Positions 21,194 to 27,299 of a DNA stretch of 27,299 bases are shown piece after piece; position 1 is the first letter of the stretch, and the number at the start of each line of letters is the position of its first letter. Position numbers and translations under genes: made by a program. Under the pieces are notes generated by a model. The model was not told where the DNA came from, ran no database searches, and saw only the letters and a list, made by a program, of their open reading frames with translations. Location: positions 1-27,299 of the forward strand of contig LWDN01000083.1 of assembly GCA_002083515.1 (NCBI GenBank), read 5' to 3'. This DNA comes from Proteobacteria bacterium HN_bin10. GTDB taxonomy: Bacteria > Pseudomonadota > Alphaproteobacteria > Caulobacterales > Aquidulcibacteraceae.

Positions 21194-21603
21194 CGCAAAT
21201 CACGAACTTCGGCGCCGCGGCGTTTCGCAGCGTCCAGCAGCACGCCGTCGCGGCTCGCGAGCACCGCGCCCCGTTCCATGGCGACGTGCAGGTAAAGCGC
21301 ATCGTAGAATCCTAGTTGCTCGCCACGCGCCAACGCAACCACTCGCGCAATAGCACTTGCCGCCGGCGGCGGCTCCAATGAGATCAGATCTTCGAGCGCC
21401 GGCAGATCGGCGTCGAGCGCGATGCCGCCAACCAGGCCGCGGCGTTCGAGCTTGATCAGAGCATGACGCATTTCCATGCGAAACGCATCTGGCGCGAAGA
21501 GCGTCTCGCGCGCGGCGGCCTCGCGGAACGCCTCCGACGCGGCCGTTGCTTGACTTGGAACAAGCCACGCCAACGCCGCAGAAGCGTCGATGACGAAGGG
21601 CAC
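21190..21603 (-). CDS. vapC: PIN-domain VapC-type toxin
   Basis: This 137-aa PIN-domain ribonuclease of the VapC type runs from the GTG at 21603. Acidic residues of the metal site are visible: Asp in VIDASAALAW near the N-terminus, Glu in FRMEMRHAL, Asp in LGFYDALYLHVA, and Asp in LASRDGVLLDAA. VapC toxins cleave specific tRNAs or rRNA to stop translation. GTG 21603 begins one base after the antitoxin TAA, with AGGAAG about eleven bases upstream; a TTG at 21621 would overlap the antitoxin and is less likely. The stop overlaps the first start codon of cca, which processes the same class of molecule (tRNA) that VapC usually attacks. Confidence 0.9.
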   Translation of the reverse strand: MPFVIDASAALAWLVPSQATAASEAFREAAARETLFAPDAFRMEMRHALIKLERRGLVGGIALDADLPALEDLISLEPPPAASAIARVVALARGEQLGFYDALYLHVAMERGAVLASRDGVLLDAAKRRGAEVRDLR

Positions 21604-21604
21604 C

Positions 21605-21874
21605 TTAGCGATCTTCCTCAAGCCAGGACTTCATCTCGTCCCACGGTATGGGCTTGGCGGCGCCGGGATGCGCGCGCGCCCAGGCGTCGCGGCCCGAGGC
21701 GATACGCGTAAGCACGGCGGCGCGCTCCTCGCTCGACGCCGCTTTGGCGACGGGGCCGAGCTTCGCCGCCGGGGCGCCGTGACGGGTGATGACGATCTCT
21801 TCCCCGGTCTCCTCGATTTCGGAGATCAGGGCCGAGAGGTTGTTCTTGACGTCGTAGAGGGCGATTTCGCGCAT
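21605..21874 (-). CDS. Phd/YefM-family antitoxin
   Basis: This 89-aa protein begins at the ATG at 21874 with MREIALYDVKNNLSALISE, the N-terminal DNA-binding Phd/YefM fold, followed by EIVITRHGAPAAKLGP. The C-terminal half (about 48-89) is a toxin-binding tail ending in PWDEMKSWLEEDR. It is expected to neutralise the PIN toxin downstream and to autoregulate the operon. An ATG at 21895 would add seven residues but would lie inside the candidate operator. No ribosome binding site is seen upstream of 21874, which fits a short leader. Confidence 0.9.
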   Translation of the reverse strand: MREIALYDVKNNLSALISEIEETGEEIVITRHGAPAAKLGPVAKAASSEERAAVLTRIASGRDAWARAHPGAAKPIPWDEMKSWLEEDR

Positions 21875-21886
21875 GGGAGAAATATA

Positions 21887-21899
21887 GCCAAACATTGGC
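21887..21899 (-). promoter_or_regulatory. Candidate operator/promoter of the Phd-VapC-cca unit
   Basis: Inverted repeat gccaa-aca-ttggc lies 13 bp before the antitoxin ATG. A TATATT on the minus strand just downstream (about 21881-21886) can serve as -10. This is a short palindrome, so support is moderate. Confidence 0.45.
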
Positions 21900-21919
21900 C
21901 AGAACGCAAACGAGCCCGC

Positions 21920-22633
21920 TCACCGCCCGCTTGCAGCGGCCCACCGTTCCTGGCAGCGCGGCGATGGATCGATCATGCCGAGACAATCCAGGTTTCCGGT
22001 TTCGCGCACCCAGCCGCGCTCGCCATTGGCGCGCACGAGTTCGAGCCACCAGCCGCCGCCGGCGGCAACGTCCGCTTCGTGTTGTTCCGAGGTTCCCCAG
22101 GCCCAGCGAATGCCGTCGTTGACGCCGTCCTGCTCGCCGCCGGCAGAGTCCCACCACATGCGCTCGCCGCGGCGCCAGAGTTCGGTGAGGCCTTCGCCGC
22201 CGAAATCGGTCGCATAGACGACATCGCCGATTTCGAGGGTGGGCCGGCCATTTTCGGTGTCGCCATCGTTGTCGTAAATGTAGCGCACTTCGCCGACCAC
22301 AACGCCACGGGCGGGACGATGGCGGTAGAAGTTGTCCCCGGCGCTCACCCATTCGCCAGCCGGCGCCGTGGCGATGACGCGTGCGTCGAGCGCCGGCCGC
22401 TCCAGCAATTCGACGGGCCCGGTGGTGTACAAATCGCCCATCGAGCAGCCTTCGAATGGGCAAGAGCCATGCGCATCGTAGAAGCCGTTCACCACGGGCG
22501 GGCCGCCATCGGGCAAGAATTCCTGAGATTGCTGCGCTGCCGTTCCACGATGTCGATCGAGCACGCTGCTGACTTGCGCGCAGGCGCTGACCAACAACAG
22601 CAACGCCGCCGCTGACGCCGGACGAAATTGCAT
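21920..22633 (-). CDS. Putative lipoprotein with SH3-like segment
   Basis: This 237-aa protein begins at the ATG at 22633. MQFRPASAAALLLLVSAC ends in a good lipobox (LVSAC), so Cys18 should be lipidated. After a disordered region, the segment SCPFEGCSMGDLYTTGPVELLERPALDARVIATAPAGEWV resembles a bacterial SH3 domain start (variable-target strand plus hydrophobic turn). A second SH3-like copy may end in GWWLELVRANGERGWVRE (about 207-225). Several Cys residues (CPFEGC; LDCLGMIDPSPRC) could form disulfides in the periplasm. An in-frame start at 22654 adds seven residues before the signal and is less likely. The function is unknown; surface or peptidoglycan binding is a guess from the SH3-like pattern. 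Confidence 0.75.
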   Translation of the reverse strand: MQFRPASAAALLLLVSACAQVSSVLDRHRGTAAQQSQEFLPDGGPPVVNGFYDAHGSCPFEGCSMGDLYTTGPVELLERPALDARVIATAPAGEWVSAGDNFYRHRPARGVVVGEVRYIYDNDGDTENGRPTLEIGDVVYATDFGGEGLTELWRRGERMWWDSAGGEQDGVNDGIRWAWGTSEQHEADVAAGGGWWLELVRANGERGWVRETGNLDCLGMIDPSPRCQERWAAASGR

Positions 22634-22668
22634 GTAACCACCCCTAATCCGCACGACTCGGACGCTAG

Positions 22669-23043
22669 CTATTTCTTGGCCGGCTTTGCGTTGGCGGCAA
22701 CAGCCGCCTTGATCAGCGCCTTGAAGGCTGGCTCGTTGAGCGTATCGCCTTCGCGAATATCGATGGCGCGGCGCGCGCCGGCGTCGAGGCTGGCGTTGAA
22801 GAGGCGCGCGGGGTCCTTCAGCGCAGCGCCCTTGGCAAAGGTGAGCTTCACCTTATCCTTGTAGGTTTCGCCGGTGCAGATGATGCCGCCCTGCGACCAG
22901 GTCGGAACGCCCCCGGGATTGGTCGGCTTCTTCCACTTCGCTTCTTCGATCGCACCCGGCGCCGCCTCCGCGATCAGCGCGCGGACGCGGGCCAGCGTTT
23001 GAGCGCGCCAGTCGCTTCGCGCGATTTTCGGACTCTTCGCCAT
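22669..23043 (-). CDS. DUF1801 domain-containing protein
   Basis: This 124-aa cytosolic protein matches DUF1801 (YdhG/YdeI-like fold) over most of its length. Features are the helical start RVRALIAEAAPGAIEEAKWKKP, where the EAKWKKP turn is typical; a central strand pair GGIICTGETYKDKVKLTFAKGA; and the C-terminal RRAIDIREGDTLNEPAFKALIKAAVAAN. Family members are single-domain proteins without an established reaction. The ATG at 23043 is preceded by the exported-protein gene 21 bp upstream on the same strand, so they probably share a transcript. A Lys/Ala-rich tail ends the protein. The family call is good; no function can be assigned. Confidence 0.88.
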   Translation of the reverse strand: MAKSPKIARSDWRAQTLARVRALIAEAAPGAIEEAKWKKPTNPGGVPTWSQGGIICTGETYKDKVKLTFAKGAALKDPARLFNASLDAGARRAIDIREGDTLNEPAFKALIKAAVAANAKPAKK

Positions 23044-23064
23044 GTCTCTTTGGTCCTGCGCGCC

Positions 23065-23880
23065 TCAGCGATTCAGATATTCCTCGCGCACGGTGGACGA
23101 GTAGAGATCCGGCATGGCCAGCAATTGCAGCGCCATGAAGATGACCGCTCTGCGCCCATCGGCGTCCGCGACCGGCGCCATGATCGTGCCGCGGCTTGCG
23201 GAATTGCCCTCAAAGTCGATGCGGCCGACAGGCTGACCGTCGCGGCTGATGATGTAGCCTTCGACCACGCGGCGATCCATCATCAGGCCCTCGCGGCCGA
23301 ACGCCGTCGGCGCCGCCTCGTAGGCTACGCCTTCGAACGACATGCGCGCGCGCAGAATGGCCTGCGCCTCCGGTCCGAAATCGTCATCGCCCGCCGACAT
23401 CGAAAAGCCGCCAAGGCTGAAGCTCGCTTCACGAAACGCGGGCAACATGACTTCAATGGCGTAGGCGCCCTCCGGCTGATCGCGCGCTTCGCACGCATAG
23501 AGCTGCGAGGTGCTCTGATTCCATTGCACGCCGAGCAGCGAACGGCCGCTCGATCGCAGACGGCAGACGCCGCGCAGCAATTCGGCGTTATCCGCGCCGG
23601 TGAAGCGATAGTTCAAATTCACGTTGGCGCTGGTGTTGGTGAGGATGCTGGTTTGCCTCATCGAGGTGCGCACGATGACGGCATAGCCGCCGGCCGCGCC
23701 GCCGGTCTCGAGCAGACGCGCCCGCGCGCCGCCGATCTCGACGCTCTCAACCGGCACGGCATAGGTCGGCGCGGCTGGCGCGGCGCCCTCAACAGCAGCG
23801 GGCGCCGCCGGCGCGGTCTCCTGCGCAAAGGCCGCGAACGGCGCCAGCGCGAACGCGGCGGCCAAGCACAGGTGTTTCAT
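23065..23880 (-). CDS. Exported protein of unknown function
   Basis: This 271-aa protein begins at the ATG at 23880 with GGGGAG seven bases upstream; the open frame to 24000 has no protein-like sequence. A signal peptide covers residues 1-20 (MKHLCLAAAFALAPFAAFAQ), cut before ETAPAAP. A Pro/Ala-rich linker (20-45) leads to a beta-rich domain, including VEIGGARARLLETGG, two Cys in GVCRLRSS and QLYACEARD that could form a disulfide, and a C-terminal helix ending AVIFMALQLLAMPDLYSSTVREEYLNR. It is likely periplasmic. No family was recognised. It lies in the same orientation as the NUDIX gene upstream, with a 116-bp gap that could hold its own promoter. Confidence 0.8.
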   Translation of the reverse strand: MKHLCLAAAFALAPFAAFAQETAPAAPAAVEGAAPAAPTYAVPVESVEIGGARARLLETGGAAGGYAVIVRTSMRQTSILTNTSANVNLNYRFTGADNAELLRGVCRLRSSGRSLLGVQWNQSTSQLYACEARDQPEGAYAIEVMLPAFREASFSLGGFSMSAGDDDFGPEAQAILRARMSFEGVAYEAAPTAFGREGLMMDRRVVEGYIISRDGQPVGRIDFEGNSASRGTIMAPVADADGRRAVIFMALQLLAMPDLYSSTVREEYLNR

Positions 23881-23996
23881 CGAATCGCTCCCCTTCTCCC
23901 TGAACGAGCGTAGCGTTCGCTTGTGTGAACCGCGATGCAAGAGTGCGTTCTGCCGCCGTTCAGGCGTTAGCGTAGCGGAAGCCGGCGCGGGGGCGC

Positions 23997-24599
23997 TCAC
24001 CCGTGCAACCGCTCCCAGAGCGCGCGCACCATGCCGGCGGTGGCGCCCCAGATGTGATGGCCTTCGTAGGGCATCACGTAATAGCGGCGCAGATGGCCGC
24101 GAAATTGCGCTTCGCGGACTTCATGATTGGCCGGGTCCATCAGGAAATCGAGCGGCGCTTCAAACACGCTCGCCACTTCGCGCGGATCGAGTTTCAGCTC
24201 GAAGCCGGGTTCGACGAGGCCGACGATCGGCGTGACGCGAAAGCCGGTGATGGTGTCGTAGCGATCCCAGGCGCCGAGCGGCTCGATGAACGAACGCGCA
24301 AGCCCGATCTCTTCGAAGGTCTCGCGCAGCGCGGTGTCGAGCGCGTCGGCGTCGCTTTCCTGCACGCGCCCGCCGGGGAAAGAGATTTGGCCCGGATGCG
24401 CGGGGGTTTCGACCGAGCGCTCGGTGAACAGCATGGTCCAGCCGCTGGCGCGCTTGACGATCGGCGCGAGCACGGCGGCGGGGCGTTGCGCGGGATGATT
24501 GTCGAAGCCGGGGTTCAGATCGTTGTCGCTGCGCGTGCGCGCGGACGCGATGGCGTCGAGCGGATCGAGCTTGGTTCGGAGAAGGTGTTCGAGGCTCAC
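23997..24599 (-). CDS. NUDIX hydrolase, CoA pyrophosphatase type
   Basis: This 200-aa NUDIX protein carries the extra UPF0035 signature of CoA pyrophosphatases, here MLFTERSVETPAHPGQISFPGG (56-77), followed by the Nudix box (77-100) with LRETFEEIGL providing the metal-binding glutamates. Such enzymes hydrolyse CoA or CoA derivatives to 3',5'-ADP and 4'-phosphopantetheine, in the cytoplasm. The GTG at 24599 has GGGGGAG immediately upstream; that ribosome binding site is supplied by the adjacent palindromic repeat. In related bacteria the gene usually sits between DUF1285 and cca; here both junctions are interrupted by accessory genes and repeats. The substrate assignment follows from the motif, not from residues specific to CoA. 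Confidence 0.92.
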   Translation of the reverse strand: MSLEHLLRTKLDPLDAIASARTRSDNDLNPGFDNHPAQRPAAVLAPIVKRASGWTMLFTERSVETPAHPGQISFPGGRVQESDADALDTALRETFEEIGLARSFIEPLGAWDRYDTITGFRVTPIVGLVEPGFELKLDPREVASVFEAPLDFLMDPANHEVREAQFRGHLRRYYVMPYEGHHIWGATAGMVRALWERLHG

Positions 24600-24786
24600 A
24601 ACTCCCCCTCCCCTTGAGAGGAGGAGGTTGGGGGGTGGGGTGAGGCGCCAGTGTTTGCAGGTTGGAGCGCGCGCCTCCCGGCGCGCATCGTCTCACACCC
24701 CGCCCGTTGAAAAGATGCGGGCCGGAGGCCCGCGCTCCAACTTCCGGTCGACGGCGCTTCACCCCAGCCTCTGCCCCCTCCTCTCG
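24600..24786. repeat. Nested palindrome: family C element with a family E repeat inside
   Basis: Outer imperfect arms lie at 24616-24649 (gagaggagg...gaggcgcc) and 24753-24786 (ggcgcttcacccc...ctcctctc). Inside is a second inverted repeat, gttggagcgcgcgcctcc (24661-24678) against ggaggcccgcgctccaac (24724-24741), matching at 17 of 18 positions. The left end (actccccctcccc) touches the NUDIX start codon. With the next roughly 170 bp, where I see no gene or site, it fills the gap 24600-24960. Confidence 0.82.
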
Positions 24787-24960
24787 CGCTGCGGAGATGC
24801 GCGATTTCGTTGGGTGCATCGGCGCGCAGGCGGAGGAGGGAATCTTCTATGCTGGGCAATTCGGGCTCACGTGTAGGCTGTAGAATCCGATCTTGATGGG
24901 TTCTGTTTGGAATCAACCACGGCCTTGCGCACCGGGCCACTTACAGCATCATTTGCCATC

Positions 24961-25570
24961 ATGTCAGACGAGATTCTATTTTGGACGCAGGTATCGGCAA
25001 TCGGTCAAGTTGCCGGTGCGCTGGCCATCGCCGTTGCGGTAATTGTGTCACTCTGGGTGGTGCTTTCAGATCGGACGCCGCGCCTTAAGGCAGTAGCCGG
25101 AATAAGGATGCTTGTCGGCGGCGACACGCCTGCGATTGATGTTATGGACCTTCACCCTCACAAACGTGGGTACACGGACGGCAGGAATTGGAGGCGTCGG
25201 CTGGCGAATGGGTTGGACGCCGATTGGGCCCAAATGGCTGAAACACTCGCACGCCGTTCAAATACTCGGACCGCCGGTGACGATGCCCGGCTCGGCAGTG
25301 CCGCCATTCGAGTTAGCACCTGGTGAGCGTAAGACGATTACGGTTGTGCTCGATTACTATGACGCGCACAAACGCAACGACGGAATGTTCACGCGGAAAA
25401 TCCCGCTCGTCAAAAATCCTGTGCCCGGCAATGTCCACCTATGGGTTGAGATCGTTGGCGGACGAACAAAGTTCGTCAAAGTCGAAGATTCGTTGGCGAA
25501 GTTTCTGGCGACTGGCAAGATCGAGAAGGGTGCGGCTCACTTCAACGCTCTCAAGTCCAAAGCGAAATAG
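24961..25570 (+). pseudogene. Membrane-anchored protein gene broken by a +1 frameshift
   Basis: Two overlapping frames form one protein. The first (ATG 24961) encodes MSDEILFWTQVSAIGQVAG, a hydrophobic helix (about residues 18-38) and RLKAVAGIRMLVGGDTPAIDVM. The second continues with TFTLTNVGTRTAGIGGVGW, GPPVTMPGSAVPPFELAPGERKTITV and a charged tail ending at 25570. Removing one G at about 25147 joins them into a continuous ~202-aa product with a smooth AIDVM-TFTLTNVG junction. No slippery homopolymer is present, so a true mutation or sequencing error is likelier than programmed frameshifting. Base composition is lower in GC than neighbours. The intact protein would be a one-helix membrane protein with an Ig-like cytoplasmic domain; function unknown. 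It lies between the repeat and DUF1285. Confidence 0.75.
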
Positions 25571-25596
25571 TGGCGCCTGTGGACGGTTTGGCCGCG

Positions 25597-26163
25597 TCAA
25601 GCCGCCCCCAACTCCCACCACACGCCCCCGCTCCAAACCCCAAGCCTCCCCTCGCGCGCCTCGGCCCATTCCACTAGTTCATAGAACGGCGCGCGCAACA
25701 CCCGCGCTTCGAGGCGGCCGCGCACGTGCACGTAGGGGCGCGGTTCTTCCCCTCTCCGATCGACACGCAGCGGATGATCGGGACCTGCGGTCACCACGTC
25801 GCCCACATTGGTGGTGAAGACGATGGTTTGCGCGCGGCCCTCGCCGACGCGATCCGCACGGATGGCGACGAAGGGCGCGTCCTCCACGCGCACCACGATC
25901 TTCTCGACCGGGGTGACCAAATAGGTCTGGCCGTCTTCGTCCTTTCTCAGGATCGAGGCGAAAAGCTTGACCAGAGGTTCGCGCGTGATGCGCGTGCCCT
26001 CGTGCTTCCAGGTTCCGTCGGCCAGGATTTCCATGCCGATGTCCCCACAGTTCGCGGGGTTCCATTTGTCGACCGGAGGCGGGCCTTTGTCGGGAGAACC
26101 CGCTTCGCGCTTGAGCGCGGCGATCAATTGCTCCAGGGACGAGGGGGTTTCAGGTGCGGCCAT
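25597..26163 (-). CDS. DUF1285 domain-containing protein
   Basis: This 188-aa cytosolic protein matches DUF1285. Typical features are KWNPANCGDIGMEILADGTWKHEGTRITREPLVKLFASILRKDEDGQTYLVTPVEKIVVRVEDAPFVAI (about 33-100), a mainly beta-strand domain with the conserved Asn-Pro/Gly and GTWxHxGxxIxR pattern, followed by a second small beta domain. The function of the family is not established. The ATG at 26163 lies 33 bp from the divergent MoxR start, so both promoters must overlap the opposing 5' ends. It normally neighbours the NUDIX and cca genes; here a repeat and a frameshifted gene separate them. Confidence 0.92.
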   Translation of the reverse strand: MAAPETPSSLEQLIAALKREAGSPDKGPPPVDKWNPANCGDIGMEILADGTWKHEGTRITREPLVKLFASILRKDEDGQTYLVTPVEKIVVRVEDAPFVAIRADRVGEGRAQTIVFTTNVGDVVTAGPDHPLRVDRRGEEPRPYVHVRGRLEARVLRAPFYELVEWAEAREGRLGVWSGGVWWELGAA

Positions 26164-26196
26164 AATTCAGCCGCCAACTAAGCGAGCTTCGCCCCC

Positions 26197-27192
26197 ATGA
26201 GCAATTCCAACGATCCGCAGGCGCTCGTCGCCGAAGCCGAAGCCGCGGGCGAGGCGCTGGCGCGCGTGCGAGCCGAGATCGGCAAAGCCGTGTTCGGCCA
26301 GGAGCGCGTGATCGAACTCACGCTGTCGGCGGTGCTGGCCGGCGGCCACGTGCTCTTGGTGGGTGCGCCAGGTCTGGCGAAGACGCGGCTGGTGGAAGCG
26401 ATGGCGCGGGTGCTGGGGCTGGACTGGGCTCGCGTGCAATTCACGCCGGACCTGATGCCGGCCGACATTCTGGGCTCTGAGGTTCTGGATCAGGACGCGA
26501 GCGGGCGGCGGCAGTTCCGCTTCGTCAAAGGGCCGATCTTCACGCAGCTCTTGATGGCGGACGAAATCAACCGCGCCTCACCGCGCACGCAGTCGGCGCT
26601 GCTGCAAGCGATGCAGGAGCATCATGTGACGGTGGCGGGCGCGGCCTACGATGTGCCGACGCCGTTCCATGTTCTGGCGACGCAAAACCCGATCGAGCAC
26701 GAAGGCGCCTATCCGCTCCCCGAGGCGCAATTGGATCGCTTCCTGCTGCAGGTCGACGTGCCCTATCCGGATGCGGAGATCGAACGGAAGATTCTGATCG
26801 AGACGACAGGCCTCGCCGATCAGCAACCGCAGGCGGTGCTCAATCCGGATGCGCTGGTGCGTCTGCAACGCTTGGTGCGCGCCATGCCGGTGGGTGAAAA
26901 AGTGCTGGCTTCGATTTTGGAGCTGGTGCGCTCGGCGCGGCCGGGTTCGAGCCACGATGCGCGCGTCAATCAGCACGTGGCTTGGGGGCCGGGCCCGCGC
27001 GCCGGTCAAGCTTTGATGCTGGCCGTGCGCGCGCGCGCCTTGTTGCGCGGACGCTTGGCGCCGGCGGTGGACGATGTCGCGGCGCTGGCGCGCCCGGCGC
27101 TTGTGCATCGCATGCAACTCTCCTTCGGCGCACGCGCGGAGGGCTTGGATATCGACAGCCTCGTCGATGAATTGGCGGAGCGCGCGGCGTGA
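26197..27192 (+). CDS. MoxR-family AAA+ ATPase
   Basis: This 331-aa AAA+ ATPase of the MoxR (AAA_3) class has Walker A GAPGLAKT (56-63), Walker B LLMADE (118-123), sensor 1 ATQNP (161-165), the arginine-finger region EAQLDRF (176-182) and a helical lid domain to the C-terminus with SHDARVNQHVAWGPGPRAGQAL. MoxR ATPases act as chaperones for assembly or activation of protein complexes, usually with DUF58 and VWA-domain proteins encoded directly downstream. The ATG at 26197 has no clear ribosome binding site. The stop overlaps an ATG at 27192 (ATGA-like TGATG), where the expected DUF58 partner would start, but that frame immediately enters a family C repeat and the window ends. Confidence 0.94.
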   Translation: MSNSNDPQALVAEAEAAGEALARVRAEIGKAVFGQERVIELTLSAVLAGGHVLLVGAPGLAKTRLVEAMARVLGLDWARVQFTPDLMPADILGSEVLDQDASGRRQFRFVKGPIFTQLLMADEINRASPRTQSALLQAMQEHHVTVAGAAYDVPTPFHVLATQNPIEHEGAYPLPEAQLDRFLLQVDVPYPDAEIERKILIETTGLADQQPQAVLNPDALVRLQRLVRAMPVGEKVLASILELVRSARPGSSHDARVNQHVAWGPGPRAGQALMLAVRARALLRGRLAPAVDDVAALARPALVHRMQLSFGARAEGLDIDSLVDELAERAA

Positions 27193-27208
27193 TGGAGCGC
27201 TCAACTCA

Positions 27209-27299
27209 ACGCCCTCCCCCCTTGTGGGGGAGGGTTGGGGAGGGGGGTAGCGCGATGATGCACATCATCTCGCGGGACCCCCACCCCCAACCCCTCCCC
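27209..27299. repeat. Family C palindromic element, truncated by the window end
   Basis: Sequence cgccctccccccttgtgggg, then gagggttggggaggggg, a central palindrome gatgatgcacatcatc (about 27254-27269), then the C-rich complementary arm acccccacccccaacccctc to the last base. The arms pair imperfectly. A reading frame from ATG 27192 runs open through it (Pro/Gly-rich product), so it may form the N-terminus of the next gene or simply precede the real start. Confidence 0.8.

Noticed and set aside
19877..21295. 472-codon plus-strand frame opposite cca
   Set aside because: Antisense shadow; cca motifs on the minus strand are complete.

Overview
The window reads as a chromosomal segment of a high-GC aerobic alphaproteobacterium. 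Support comes from the petABC–trmL–hemF neighbourhood, the aroK–aroB–CNNM cluster beside xerD, the DUF1285/NUDIX/cca set, frequent GTG and TTG starts with ATGA/TTGA overlaps, and many dispersed palindromic intergenic repeats. Caulobacterales (Caulobacter, Vitreimonas or Terricaulis-like) is my best guess; it rests on gene content and has not been checked against a database. No rRNA, tRNA, CRISPR array or classical insertion sequence was recognised. Positions 1-111 hold AT-richer non-coding sequence with a run of seven T near base 27 and no gene I can call.

Layout. 112-940: a GIY-YIG nuclease gene between two fold-back repeats, followed by a roughly 90-bp tandem repeat. 938-4648 (minus): aroK, aroB and a CNNM/CBS membrane protein, interrupted by a small DUF559 nuclease gene flanked by two direct copies of a second repeat family. 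4755-9777 (plus): a membrane microprotein and a 535-aa exported protein of unknown function, two small unknown genes, xerD with an in-frame repeat insertion, a DUF4870-like membrane protein and a DUF4198-like periplasmic protein. 9837-13602: a TIR-domain fusion protein (minus), then a ClpP-like protease, an orphan VapD, a PD40-repeat lipoprotein candidate and a SleB-type cell wall hydrolase (plus). 13603-17597 (minus): a CPBP membrane protease and the cytochrome bc1 operon petABC, whose cytochrome b carries an unusual insert. 17727-19057 (plus): trmL and hemF. 19205-24599 (minus): two toxin-antitoxin pairs on either side of cca, a lipoprotein, a DUF1801 protein, an exported protein and a CoA-pyrophosphatase-type NUDIX enzyme. 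24600-27299: a nested repeat, a frameshifted membrane-protein gene, DUF1285 (minus) and a MoxR ATPase (plus), ending inside another repeat.

How it fits together. Core functions are aromatic amino acid synthesis, chromosome dimer resolution, the respiratory bc1 complex, haem synthesis and tRNA maturation. Accessory material sits in the gaps: TA modules, TIR, VapD, small nucleases and frameshifted or unknown genes. The most unusual signal is the set of palindromic elements with conserved outer arms and inner stems that differ completely in sequence yet stay self-complementary. Two of these families each bracket a small nuclease gene.
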